A stretch of DNA of 64,000 bases from Campylorhamphus procurvoides (lineage: Eukaryota; Chordata; Aves; Passeriformes; Dendrocolaptidae). A program made the position numbers and the translations under genes. Position 1 is the stretch's first letter. Every line of letters starts with the position of its first letter. The stretch is from the NCBI GenBank assembly GCA_013396655.1, contig WBMV01000443.1, positions 1,730 to 65,729 of the forward strand. The letters run 5' to 3'. Positions 11,511 to 22,619 of this stretch are shown here, in pieces. The notes below the pieces were generated by a model, which saw nothing but the letters and a program-made list of their open reading frames with translations, searched no databases and was not told the origin of the DNA.

Positions 11511-13723
11511 GCTTACAGGCACCCTGGAGAGTGGAGGTAGGGAGGCTTCCAATAGAGGTTACACATTCAGAAGCCTGAAGTGCTGTTTCTAATTAGTCAA
11601 AGCACAGGTAGCCTGCCCAAACTAGAAAGACAAGTATGATGTCCCTGCACCCAAGTCATTTAACTATTAACCCTGGAGGAGAGTAAGGAGATACTTAAAA
11701 CAATGACCCAGTTAATTCTGTGTGCAGCATTTGAGCACAGGGTTATTTGTTGCTACCTGCGGGTCTAGTGATATCATCATCTGCAAGCCCTTGTCAGAAG
11801 AGGAGGCCAATATTTTTAAATTGGATTTTAAGGTGGATTTGGCAGGAGCTCCTCTGACATGGCTGCAATGCAAAGATTTTATTCATCTGTTGCTTGTTTA
11901 TGCTGACCTGGAAGCACATGGCCAAGCAGGAATGAGAGTTCAGACTTATGACCCAGATTTTGTGTCCAACACCCAAAACCAGACTTCAGTGTAGAAACCT
12001 GTGTTTTTATTCACCCTCCATAAAACATACTATCCAGTGACTCAAAACCTGGAAGACCCTTCCTGGCTCAGAGCCACGAGCTGCATTTAAGCTGCCACTC
12101 AACGAAGGGTACCAAGTGTGTTGGTTCATGATGCTGGTGGATGGGGCCGTGGTCCCTTCTCTGCAGCCTTGGGTGGCTGCAGACCGACCCTGGTGAGTTA
12201 CATGCCCTCTAACAGAGCCTCCTCTTTCCAACCAGCATCGAGAGAGGTTAAAAGCCTGTGGGCGGAGGCCGGCACAGAGTACCCATTGTACATGCGTGCA
12301 TACCAGAGCAGTAACTCCCTGGAATGCTGCACCACCGCCGAGCTTTTACCACCTTCTGTTTGTGTTGCAGCCCAGGAGTGTGTGTACATTGTGTCCCTCT
12401 CCAAGTAGATTAACAATGCAAAATGGCAGATAAATAAGATGGCTTTTTTTTTTTTTTTAATTGGAGTGGTTGGAAGATGAAGGTAGCAGCTCTGATTCCC
12501 ATCACCTCCATAGGCACAAAGGAGAGGCAAGGCAAGGTGCAAAGTCAGTCAATTAGGTGGAGCAGTTCCTTGCAACCGGGTGGCTTTAATGTACTAATTT
12601 CGTTAGTAATTAGCAACTACCACAGGGTAAACACTTGGGTTCAAAACTATGTAAGGGTATTAACTAACCCGCTCTACAATGGGTTTGAAGGAGGTAAGCG
12701 TGATTGTGATCTTTGTTTTCCAGGTGGTGAAATAGAGAGACTTGCTGACCTCAGGGTGAGTCAGGGCAGATATGCAGGAGACCTTGGGTCTGTTAGTTCC
12801 TCAAGATCGTCTCAAATGAGACCAGTGGCAGGAGCTCCAGGAAATGAGTCTTTCCCCTATTGCCAGGAGATGTGCAACTTATGTACAAGTGTTTTTATGG
12901 TGTATTTCTGTCTCCTGTGAGCTACAGAAATCGTCTCTAAGGCCAGATGGCAATTCAGGCTCTGAGTTCTCCCTTTTTTTTTTTTTCCCCTTTCTGCTTG
13001 GGTTGTCAGCTTGTGCTATTTATGGGAACTTTATTTGAATTTGTGTCTGCTGGGATCTGGGTGGAGGTCACCTAATGATTTCATGGAGCTCTAGGATGCT
13101 TAGGACTTTCCATCAGTAGCCATATGTGCCCAGGTCAGACGAGTGACCCATGGCCACACTCCAGCACAAATGTGGATCTATAACTAATAAAAAGTGCTTC
13201 TTATTACTTCTTGTTGAATTTCAAGCGCCTGCAAGGTACCTTTAAAATGCAGAAGGAAGCCAGTGGTACAGAGACGTGTTTTTTCTAGATGAGCTGTGTC
13301 TTAGAGTAGTCTACACTGACATTGCTGTTCTGATTTGGTGATAGGTGGCAGGATCATTTTTGTTTCTCCTTTGTGTACTGCTTCTAAGAATGACCTGGGA
13401 AATCCTTGGCTGTGCTTAGATCTTGATTGCAGTTGGATAAGTGGAGCAGAGCTAATCTAGCAGGGAGCTACTGCTGAAAGAGTCAGTCTGCACCTCTAGC
13501 ACCTACTCCTGGCAGTGCCTTCTTGTTTCCTTCTCCATATGCCAGAAGTGTTACTCCCCTGATCCACTGGGGAGCTGTTTCTACTAAAGTAGCAGAAAAT
13601 ATATTTATTTCTCTCTTCTAATTTTGTAGGCTACACTTTTGTAGACTCCTCTGCTAATTTTGTAGCCTAAATTGGCTTGCCATGATCTGTGTGGTGTGGG
13701 AATTGAGGGGTTTTAGGGAGTGT
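11511..13723. other. SETBP1: Intron 1 sequence, no gene
   Basis: Unique-looking DNA with poly-T runs at 12446-12459 and about 12973-12986. A patch around 12540-12720 carries TAATTAGCAACTACC-like motifs with a few preserved CpGs. Open frames here are short and unsupported. Confidence 0.5.
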
Positions 13724-14206
13724 TTATGAACGGACCTCCATACCTTTAAAAACATCCTGTGTTATTTTTAACAAGATGTTTGATATTAGCCTCTCTATGT
13801 CGTTGGATAATACAACTTGTGCCTCAATTAAACATTCACAGCTTCTCCCCTTAACTTTAGCTGAGACTTTACTTGGTAAGGTACCAAACTTGAGTGCTTC
13901 CATATCAAAGGGTTCCATCTCAGATGTTCTAAGGACAGACAAAATTTGCAGGGATGAGAGCACAGTCTGTGCATCAGCCAGCCCAGGCTTTGCCACAGGG
14001 CAGTGGTACCCAAGGGCATGAGGAACTCTGGAAAACCTTGAGTTTAGCTTTTCTTCATCATCCTGCAGTGGATCCTCATGCACTTCCAGCATCCCAGGGA
14101 GCATCTTGGGCTGCAATTGTTCTGTAATGAGTAATTCAGCCAAAGCAGGGTCTTCCTCAGAATAGCCATCGGCCAAGGGCGTCTCTCTCTCTCTCCTACA
14201 TGGCAA
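13724..14206 (-). other. Uninterrupted 160-codon antisense open frame, function unknown
   Basis: Translating the minus strand gives 160 residues of mixed composition, without low-complexity bias, beginning MPCRRERETPLADGYSEEDP. It ends shortly before intron 1's 3' end on the opposite strand. I do not recognise any domain. For a 64-kb window of this base composition one chance frame of this length is plausible, so it is recorded as an open frame and not as a gene. Confidence 0.15.
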
Positions 14207-14681
14207 ATGGGGAAATAGAGAGTTTGGAACTCAGCTGCAGATTCAGAGGGCAGCACCATGTTTTCTGTCTCTGATCAATGGGTTATTGTTTAACCCAAGG
14301 CGAGTATCTGCATCTACTTTTTTTTCACCTCTGAAAACCTTGTGACAGTGAGTGCTTTGAAGTAGCAGGAAGGTTTCATGGGTGTGGAGAATTGGCTGTC
14401 CCCTCATTTATTTCCTAAGTCCAGTTGAAGATGTTTGCATTTAGACAACACTTTTGGGTGTTTTGGTTAGGGTTTTTTTTTTTTAATATATGCATATTCA
14501 TTTTCATCAGTTTAGCAATACATGCGGCTATTGTTCCTTGCTTTGTGATACCAGATCCAGCCCTCAGAAATGCTGGCAAGCCTTGGTTCCCATTTTTCTC
14601 CAAGGAAAGCCCTGAGATGCTGCAGGGGAAGCCTGAGTTAGCCCTGTGCCCTGTTTCAGCCATCTCCACATGTGTTTGAGA

Positions 14682-14695
14682 TGTGTGTGTGTGTG
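14682..14695 (+). repeat. (TG)7 run next to the exon 2 branch point
   Basis: Seven perfect TG units immediately precede the CTAAC branch-point-like sequence. Confidence 0.9.
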
Positions 14696-14731
14696 CTAAC
14701 TTCCTCTTTTTCTTCTCCTTTCTTTTGACAG
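14694..14731 (+). promoter_or_regulatory. SETBP1: 3' splice site of SETBP1 exon 2 (branch point, pyrimidine tract, AG)
   Basis: TGCTAAC ends at 14700, a near-ideal branch-point sequence with its A at 14699, 32 bases before the AG at 14730-14731. Between them is an almost pure pyrimidine tract (14700-14725). A (TG)7 run at 14682-14695 abuts the branch point; UG repeats can bind CELF- or TDP-43-type RNA-binding proteins, so it could tune exon use (inference). Confidence 0.85.
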
Positions 14732-15392
14732 TGGCAGATTTGGTCTCTTCTGAGCAACTTGCAGCCTCTGGGTGACTGGGACATTGAATTTGGTGGACAG
14801 TGACCATTTGCTCCCTGGGATCGTATCTGCCCTTGCTTTCCTCACGCCCTCCCATACTCCCCTTCCCTCCAATAAAACTCCAGGGCGTTGTGGTATTGCT
14901 ATGGAGCCCAGGGAGACTTTGAGCAGCTCCCGGCAGAGAGGAGGCGAGGCAGACTTTCTGCCGGCTGCTGTCACCTCCACGAAGCCTCCTCCTGTCTCTG
15001 GCTGTGCAGGGGAGACGATGCTGCCTGCGGCAGGCTCGGGGAAAGGGATCCCGGTGAGCAGTGAGAGGCTGGAGCCTGAGGAAGAGGATGAGTTGGGTTC
15101 TGGAAGAGACGTGGATTCCACTTCCAATGCGGACAGCGAGAAGTGGGTGGCGGGAGATGGCCTGGAGGAGCAGGAATTTTCCATCAAGGAAGCTAACTTC
15201 ACGGAGGGGAGTTTAAAGCTGAAGATCCAGACCACCAAGAGAGCGAAGAAGCCCCCAAAGAACTTGGAGAACTACATTTGCCCTCCCGAGATCAAAATCA
15301 CCATCAAGCAGTCTGGGGAGCAGAAACTTTCCAGAACTGGGAAAAATAGCAAAACAGCTAAAGAGGAGGACAGATCACACTCCAAAAAGAAG
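14732..15392 (+). CDS. SETBP1: SETBP1 exon 2 (first coding exon; 5' UTR part 14732-14900, coding 14901-15392)
   Basis: The exon encodes the N-terminus of SET-binding protein 1, a large nuclear AT-hook protein that binds SET and, through it, affects PP2A; it also recruits chromatin regulators. I recognise it from the opening [20 protein letters not shown] block (here [15 protein letters not shown]), the acidic run [13 protein letters not shown], and the highly conserved lysine-rich block at residues 91-138 ([11 protein letters not shown]..., [28 protein letters not shown]). The ATG at 14901 is the first ATG in the exon, lies in a good context (G at -3, G at +4) and is preceded by an in-frame TGA at 14751. 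The frame runs 164 codons and ends in SKKK exactly at a phase-0 donor (GTAAGT from 15393). From memory the human exon has about 162 codons; differences fall in the variable stretch at residues 18-50. The known SKI-homology region, degron, AT-hooks and SET-binding region lie in later exons outside the window. KRAKKPPK (113-120) could be a nuclear localisation signal (inference). Identity is recalled, not database-checked. Confidence 0.96.
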
Positions 15393-15398
15393 GTAAGT
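15390..15398 (+). promoter_or_regulatory. SETBP1: 5' splice donor of SETBP1 exon 2
   Basis: AAG|GTAAGT matches the vertebrate donor consensus closely. The reading frame is open to this point with phase 0. Beyond it the frame continues for 32 more codons to a stop at 15486 and loses all resemblance to SETBP1, as expected on entering the intron. Confidence 0.93.
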
Positions 15399-18300
15399 TC
15401 TATCCTTTCACATATTTCCAGTTTCTCCTGGGAGCAGAGGGAGGAGAGAGGAATAAACCTGCTCAAACAGCTCGTGTCCAAGGCATAACCTTGGCAAAGT
15501 TTCGCCATGGAGGAGCAGAGGGCGGGTGTCATCCTCCACCACTGTATGTGCATTGGGAATGATCTTGAACTATCCTTCAGATGAAACAATTCAGAAGGGA
15601 TCAAAAGTTCAACCAGGCCTCTTCTATTTTTGTGTGTAATTGAGTTTTAAGATTAATCATTACACGAGTGAGAAATGAAGGAGCCCAATTCGGAACCGCT
15701 TTGTGCCTGAGCGCTAATGCTCGAGCCTTTTACCTCTGGATTTTTAAAGTAGAGGTATGTGCACGGTGAACAATTGAATTCATTCCTGTATTCTGGGTGA
15801 AGGGCTCCATTATTCTTGATTACGGCATTGTGTGAGCAGCACTACAGTTATGCTACAGAAAATACTTCCATTATAAGTCTCATTTTCTTCCAGATGCTTA
15901 TCATTTTCTTGAAATACCCTTCTGCAGAGACATTTTTGGTACTTTAAGTTTGGGTAAAAAATGGATCTTTTTATTTTTTCATTTAGTCAAGGATGGGTAA
16001 AGAAAGAAAATCCTTTCTTTGTATGAGCTGTTTTCAGGAGCACCCTTTTGTTTTGCTGTTGGCTTGATTTTTCAGTAGTCACCTACACTTAGTTCTTAAA
16101 ATGAATTTGAGTGTATTAAGCAGTGCTGGTGGGAGCTGCTTATGATCTTTTGGATGTAGTGGTGTTTTCTGTACTAGGCATTAGACAAAGAGTTTTGGTC
16201 ATGTCAAGTATAAATACTTCGCCTCTGCCTCCTTAGTAGCATGTGGGTATCGTGATGAGTTCAGACAGAAAGCCAGATTTGATGAAAGACTCATGAGTAT
16301 CTCCAAAACCTGGACAAATTCATCTGGGATGTAGGTACCCACTGATTAGACCTTGGGGCATGACTTGGTTTTCCTGCTCATGCAGCTTTGATCCCTCTTC
16401 TCCCATACCTTATACACTTGATGAGTGCTCAAAGGACTTTGTGAAGCCTTAAGGACACTAATTGTCACCACCTCTCCTTGGAGAAATCATCCTCAGCAGA
16501 CTGACTTAGACTAAAATTTTCATAACTCAAAACCACTTTTTGAAGCATCAACATTTTCTGTTGACTCAAGGCAGAGCCCAGGGAGATTAACATCGCTCAG
16601 TCTTGGAGTACTTTTCTTACACGCTGAGCCTGGAAAGAAAAAACAAACCTACAATAAATCAAGTGATTTTTTTCCTTGGAACCTTGCTAAATGGCATAGT
16701 CTATGGTCATGAAAGAAGTACTTCTTTTTAGCACAGCAGAGGTTTGGCCCTATAACACAGTGCAAAGAGATTTTCCCACCTACTGAGAAAGATGGGCTGT
16801 CTTCTTAGCACCAAGCAATGTCATATTTCCACTTTTCTTTCTGCCCTGAATGCTTGCAGAGGTCTCAGGGGAAGCAGTAGTTGTGTGAGACTATGCTCCT
16901 TGACAGCAAAGGTGTCACAAGCAATCCTTCCATGGCCACATAGGGAGTAAAAAAGAAAACCACTGCCTATCATGTATGGACTGTGAAGAATATGACTGCA
17001 TAGAAATCAGAGCTTTCATTCCTATTTCTCACCCATTCAGATGGGTATGGAAGGTGTGTTCTTTCCTGTGTGTTGTCATTCGAAAAGATTGAATAAATAA
17101 AGCTAAGTATAAGGAAGTTATGTGTGAGAAAAAACAAACAAAAAACAAACCCAGTGTGAACAATAACTAAATATGCACCTTGTTAATGTGGTTATGCTCA
17201 GGGTGAGAATTTAATTGCAGCAGGATAAGGAGCTTGAAAGAAGCAGATCATGGCTCAGACGTGGCTGCATCCAGCTTGCACCTGTGCTGCGAGGTCGGAG
17301 CTGGCTGGGGCTGCGTTCACACCCTGTGTGCAGGCTGGGAGCGCTTTGGGTCAGCACTGGTCTAATCTGGCCATTAAAACAAACAAAAAAAGCCTAGCAC
17401 CCAGCAGGTGGATGCTCTGAGCAGATGGGTAGAGGGCTGCTGCTCCGGTGCATCCATTAGCATAACACCCAACGGCTGCCGCGCAGCAGCTGCTGAGACG
17501 CAGCTGCAGCAGAGATGTCCCCAGCAGGGATCTGGAAGACCCTGGTGCTGTGTTCTCAAGGGGTTTGATGCCTGGAGACCTACAGCCTGTGTCATCAGGA
17601 TGGGAAATAACCTGCATCGCTGCACCCAGAGGGATTTGGCACATGACTGCCTCTTGGCTTGTGGGTTTCAAGATCCGGCTGTGAACATCTCGTATCAAGG
17701 GGTGATGAAAGGCACTGCAGGAGGGGAAGGCTGGAAATGAGTGGGAGAAATGTTCCAGTGCTGGTAGCATAATTTCTTCCATGGACAACGTGTGTGTCTT
17801 GTGGCAGGTAGAGAAATTTTTGGGGGAAGATAATTAGGAAGAAAGAGCAAGTTGAAACTTGAATGGAGAAGTAGCTCTCTGGTCCAACCATGTGTTTCCC
17901 TGGGAGAACAGAGCACACAGGAGCCTTCTGTGTGTACTTGCAGAACCATTGAGAGCTGGAGAGCAGTATCAGTGGCTGGGAAAAAAAAAGTGATTACCAC
18001 ATTTAAATGATTCTGGCGGTTTTGAAATTTCAGCGTTAGGCTGTTTGATTGCCTGTTGCTTTAATCAGCACAAGCTCCAGAAAAGCAGCTACTGGCAGCA
18101 GCAGGAAGGAACAACACATTTAAACGAGTGGGCCAGACCTTCAGCTGGCATTGCTCCACTGTCCTCCATGGATTTTTGCCAGAAGAGTTTGGCCCAATGT
18201 ACACATTTCCCTTGCACATGGGAGCAGCATCATTATTTGGGTTTACCACCTTGCTCATGGATGCAGGGAATACACACAGGCCTCACAGACTGAGCTGCAA

Positions 18301-20211
18301 GTGCCATTCTTGGGTCTCTGGTGGGTGGGAGTGGTTGTCCTCCACCTCACAGAGTAGCACCCAAATTTATTTTTCCCCCCGAGGAGCTGCAAACTATCAG
18401 GACTTGAAAAATCACTTTAGCTTGTTGCATAATATTTCCAGCCACATCTCCAGTAGTCCCCAGTGCTTTGAAATAGCACTTCAGCATTCTTGCAGGAGTT
18501 TCAATACACACAGCACAGAGGGCAAGTAACGAAAACATGGAAGCAATTTAAGTAACAACATGTGAGTACACAAAGAACTGGTAATGCCAACAGTGTAAAA
18601 AGGGACTGTGAACTAGGGATATAGCATTTATTCAGTGGCCACTTAGGGAGGAAGAAGATATGCCTGTTCCTAAGCTTTACACTGCTCTGCTAATTAGGCA
18701 ATAGGGGTTAGTGCCTGATTTCTAAAGCTATGGACCAGAGAGTGGCAGTGATTAGAAGGGGACTCTGTGGAGAGCCACGATGGTGATGTGCCGAGGCCCA
18801 GAGTTTTTGCCTTTGATTCCAGCTGCTACACTATATTAAAAGACATAAACATATATTAAATACTTTCCTCGTGTTGCTTTTCCATGTGAGCAATCGCCCC
18901 GGGGGTGTTATGTGATCCTGAATGGGAAGGGAGGGAATTCAGGAGAGGATCTTGCTGGGTGCGGTTGCTGATGCCCTGGAGTGGGGAGGGGATGAGAGAG
19001 CATCAGTGTTGGGAACGTCTGCTCTGCTGGCTTGAATGCTTGGCTGCTACCCAAAACTTTTGGGGTTTCTTTCAAGTCCTGACCATGCCCAGTTTCACAT
19101 CAGCTTCCCCTACTTGAAAATAAGAGCGAAGGTAGTTTCCTAACATTTTTCCTGGGACTGCTCAGAAGCTGATTCGTAGCTTGGGCTGTTCCTGCGGCTA
19201 CTTGTGTGGCAACTGGAAAATGCACAAATGTTCTGCAAGAATTTTCTCTTATTTCAACCCTTTGGCACCTGGGGATGGAGTGGGCTGAACTCTTGCCACT
19301 TCTAAACCCATAAATACCTCCATTTCATTGATTCTGATTGGAGAGGGAGGGAAGAAAAAAACCAGGAGCCCAAAGGATGTCCTGCTGGCGTTCTGGCAAG
19401 CCCTGCAGCTGCTATCGCATCTGCAACAGGGTTGCCAGAGTCCAGCATCCTCAGCATCACTAAAGGTGCCTTTTCCTTTACATAAGGAAACATACTACCA
19501 GTCTGGAAGAACACTGAAATTGTGGCACCAAAAGCAATGAAGGAATCCGCCAGCGTTCCATCCCTGTCATGTAGCATTTAATAAGGCCCAGATGAGCACT
19601 ATATCCCTGGTTTTGTTCTCTTGCTTTTTTTTCACCCCTTTCCCTCTTTTGCTCTTGTCTGTTCTCCTGTGTCTGCAAACACTTCATTTTTGAGCCATTC
19701 TTTTCTTAATCATACCATAACAAAGTTTTTTTTGAGCTTTCATCATACACATAATGTCCTTCTTCAGGGGATGTAAACTTTTTCGTGGGGCTTTTTGTGT
19801 GTTCTTTTTTTTTTTTACTTATTAGTGCACTAGGGTTTTTTGAGAGCTTAGGATGGGTGAGTGCTTTTTGTTGATGAGAGATAAGCACAGCAGCAAGTGA
19901 GTTGGGAGCAAAGCTTCCTTGTGTGCAGTCAGAGGAAACTCTATCTTTGGATTTTCTTGCAGTGTTTTTTGTATTTTTTTCCCCCTTTGAGTTTCTGTAG
20001 GTGTTTTTGCCATTTCTCTGCTGGAAGCAGTTCTAACACTTTCAATCCATACTCCTTTTTTCCCCTGCCCCACATATGCAACTTTCTCCTGTGGATCACC
20101 TTTCTGCTTTCGCTATTACACCCCTCCTTCTTCCAGAAGATCATGAACATTCCCCTCCCTCTCCTTCCCCCTTCTTTTTATTGCTGACTGCACATTGCAC
20201 TTTCCCTCCAG
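15393..20211. other. SETBP1: Start of SETBP1 intron 2, no gene
   Basis: Unique-looking intron with an unusual scarcity of CR1: I recognise none between 11510 and 26900. A CpG-bearing patch lies at 15631-15860. There is a short A/C run at 17131-17152, moderately GC-rich DNA at 17215-17560, and pyrimidine-rich DNA from about 19600 to 20210. Confidence 0.6.
15631..15860. promoter_or_regulatory. Candidate conserved intronic element just downstream of exon 2
   Basis: TAATTGAG, GATTAATCATTACACGAG and GAATTCGGAACC-like sequence carry five CpGs between 15664 and 15725 in otherwise AT-rich DNA, followed by AACAATTGAATTCATTCC and TTGATTACGGC. TAATC cores suit OTX/PITX-type homeodomains. Role is inferred from composition alone. 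Confidence 0.35.
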
Positions 20212-20394
20212 GTCCTCATGTGCTCTTGCTGGATTACCCCCGTACTGGACTCCTCTCCCCGGTGATTTGTGGGCATGATCATCCAATTGCTCATAGTGCA
20301 TGCTTATTCCTCTTTGCTAAGGGCATCCCCGTGCGAGATGTCCTCTGAGTCAGCTCTTCCTGTTGCGATCCTCGACGCAGCTCGGGGAGTTGAC
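20212..20394 (+). other. Possible cryptic or alternative exon (acceptor-donor pair)
   Basis: A long pyrimidine-rich stretch (from about 20100) leads to TTTCCCTCCAG at 20201-20211, and GAC|GTAAGT starts a strong donor at 20395. The 183 bases between are richer in CpG than their surroundings, mainly at 20330-20390. Joined in phase 0 after exon 2, the frame hits TGA after 17 codons, so inclusion would truncate the protein. It could also be pure chance; vertebrate introns contain many decoy sites. Confidence 0.2.
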
Positions 20395-22587
20395 GTAAGT
20401 GCTCTCTCCCTGTGCTGCGTGTGCCTTAGCAAGTAGGAGGAGAAGGCACCTGCGTGGTGTTGTACCTGCTTGAAGTGGCAGGATTTGATTTATAGCTTTT
20501 TTATTATTTTTTTATTTATTTTATTTTCCCCCCAGAAGGATGCAGCATCCACAGCCCTTTCAGCCTGGACCTGTTTCTGTGCTGGTTTAGTCCTTACTCA
20601 GCAAAGCCTTGAGGCTGCTCTAAATGATGCTTGTGGCAGGTATCTGGAGCTCACACCAGCAGAGTAGACCTCAGCCTCTTCCCAGGTTATGGCACAGTGG
20701 TAGAGCCCTATAAGTGCCAAGATAGGGGAGGAGTGTTATTTTAGTTGCCTTTAAGGTGAAACTGGCTTTTGAGAAGCTGAGAGATCAATTCAGAGCTGCT
20801 CTAACAGGCATGAGGCTCCTGGCATTTTTACAGTCTTTCTACACAAGTACATGGGTGCAAAGCTACACCAGCTCACCTCTTTGATATTCATCCAAGGTTT
20901 CCTTGAGGCTAGCTTTTCTTTCTACCACATTGTTGAAGGCACAAATGAAACAGCTGCAGTTTCGTGCTCTCCCACCACAACTACCTTAGGCTCCTCTCAA
21001 AAAGAGAGCAGGAATTATTTCTTTCTTTGTGAAGAAATTAATTTCTTTGCTTAAGAAACCAGTTTTTCTAGAAGCTGAGAACCATTTAGGTTCATCTTGG
21101 TCTTTGAAGGCACCTGAGGTGCCCAGATTGGGAGCTGAGTCCTCTTGATTCCCCACATAGTCATCTGGAGGAGGTTGGTCTCTCCTGAAGGTGGTTCAGT
21201 CCTCTCTATGAAGAGCAGGAAGGGCTGTATCCCAGCTCTTAACCCTTCCTTCTCTTCCAAAGCTTACTGGAGAAGTGTCTGCCATGGATACCTTGTGACA
21301 GCAGTAAGGCAGGGTGTCTTTTTCAGCTCGGTGCTCTGCCTGAGCCAGGTGATGTCCATCCCTCACTGTCTGCTCCCAAAGAATTGTGAGCTTCTTTTTT
21401 ACACCTAATCAAGTGTGTCTTAAAGAAGCAGTGAAGGGATGGGCTGGGAAAATGTAAGCAGGCTTTCTCTTCTGAACACCTGAGTGCCAAACAAGGAAGA
21501 CTTGGTGTACTTGATTAGCTGCCATATGAGCAGGGCTTGAGGAGGCTGCCTGTGTCTAGTACGGGCTTTGTTTTGCAGCAGTCTATCCCTCCCACAGCTG
21601 AGTTTCGATGGCCCTCTGTGACATTTCCTTGTTTGCTTGTGCTGCATTGCTCTCTTCAAACCACGACAAAACATTCGTGGACCTGGTTTTGGGGTTAAGG
21701 AGACACTGCAGGGAAGCAACTGGTGCAGCAACTGGGACAAGTACAGAAAGCTGGGGATCCAGCTGGAGGTCCTCAGTCCCAACCACCTAACTGCAGAAGG
21801 AGATGGGTGCTGCTCCTGCAGCTTTGTAAACACTTGGCCAAGTCAGCACATGCGGGTTGTTTCGAAAGCACTGTGGCCTCCAGGCTAACAGAGATGGAAA
21901 TGTGATGTGCTGGCGTGTGCACCCAGGTCTGCAAACTGGTTGTGTCTTCATTTGCAGAGGTTTCAAGATGCACAGGGATGTCAGTCCTTCAGGTACATGA
22001 TCATGTTCTTCCGGCATCAGCTTTTGCATGCAGCGCTTCCTTTCCTCCCCTTCCAGGCATGCCTGACCACAGACACCTTCTGATTTACCTCCAGATTTTT
22101 CATCTTTAATCTCTTTTTCACACACACTCAGGCATGCCCAGCTAGCCCCCTCAGGTCAGGTGTAATTCTTCAAATGCTTTATTCCCACATGGGCTTCTTG
22201 CTGTCCACATTTCTCTGCCCAGCCAGTGGGACTGAGTGATGGATCCATATGAGTTGATTTGAATGTAAAGTGTTGGTTCACCTGGTGCCCTCAGGTTGTC
22301 TTTATTTTTTTCTTCTTTTTCTAAGAGCACTGAAACTTGTGAAAATTGGTTTCTGACCACGTTCCTCTTATGTGACTTCTCTAGTGTCTAGTGAAAAATG
22401 AACTTGCAGGTGAAGCCCTATCTGGGAGCCCCTTGTGGTCCCTTTCTTCTGGCCAGTGGACAACTGGAACAAAACCTTTTAGAATATTTTATCACAAAGA
22501 TTTCTGTTCTTACGTCAAATGTGATCTTAACTGGGCAAAATATTCCATAAACATTGAGGAGAAGATCCTGCAGGAAGGCAAGGAGTT

Positions 22588-22619
22588 TGTTTGTGTGTGC
22601 ATTCACATACACACAAACA
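22588..22619. repeat. Inverted repeat with GT/AC arms
   Basis: Arms of 11 bases (TGTTTGTGTGT and ACACACAAACA) flank a 10-base loop. In RNA this would form a stable stem. It probably arose from two short opposite-strand dinucleotide-like runs. Confidence 0.7.

Noticed and set aside
12477..12920. 147-codon plus-strand frame
   Set aside because: No recognisable protein features, and an overlapping minus-strand frame of similar quality; treated as chance.
14772..14900. Extension of the SETBP1 frame upstream of the ATG at 14901
   Set aside because: The extension starts with GTG, there is no in-frame ATG, and an in-frame TGA occurs at 14751; the ATG at 14901 matches the known N-terminus.
14696..15238. 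180-codon minus-strand frame over the coding exon
   Set aside because: It is a shadow of the GC-rich SETBP1 exon on the opposite strand and has no independent protein signature.
20181..20211. Possible SETBP1 exon 3, because one reading begins LLTA
   Set aside because: Only four residues match the expected start of exon 3; the following residues diverge and this stretch serves better as a pyrimidine tract.
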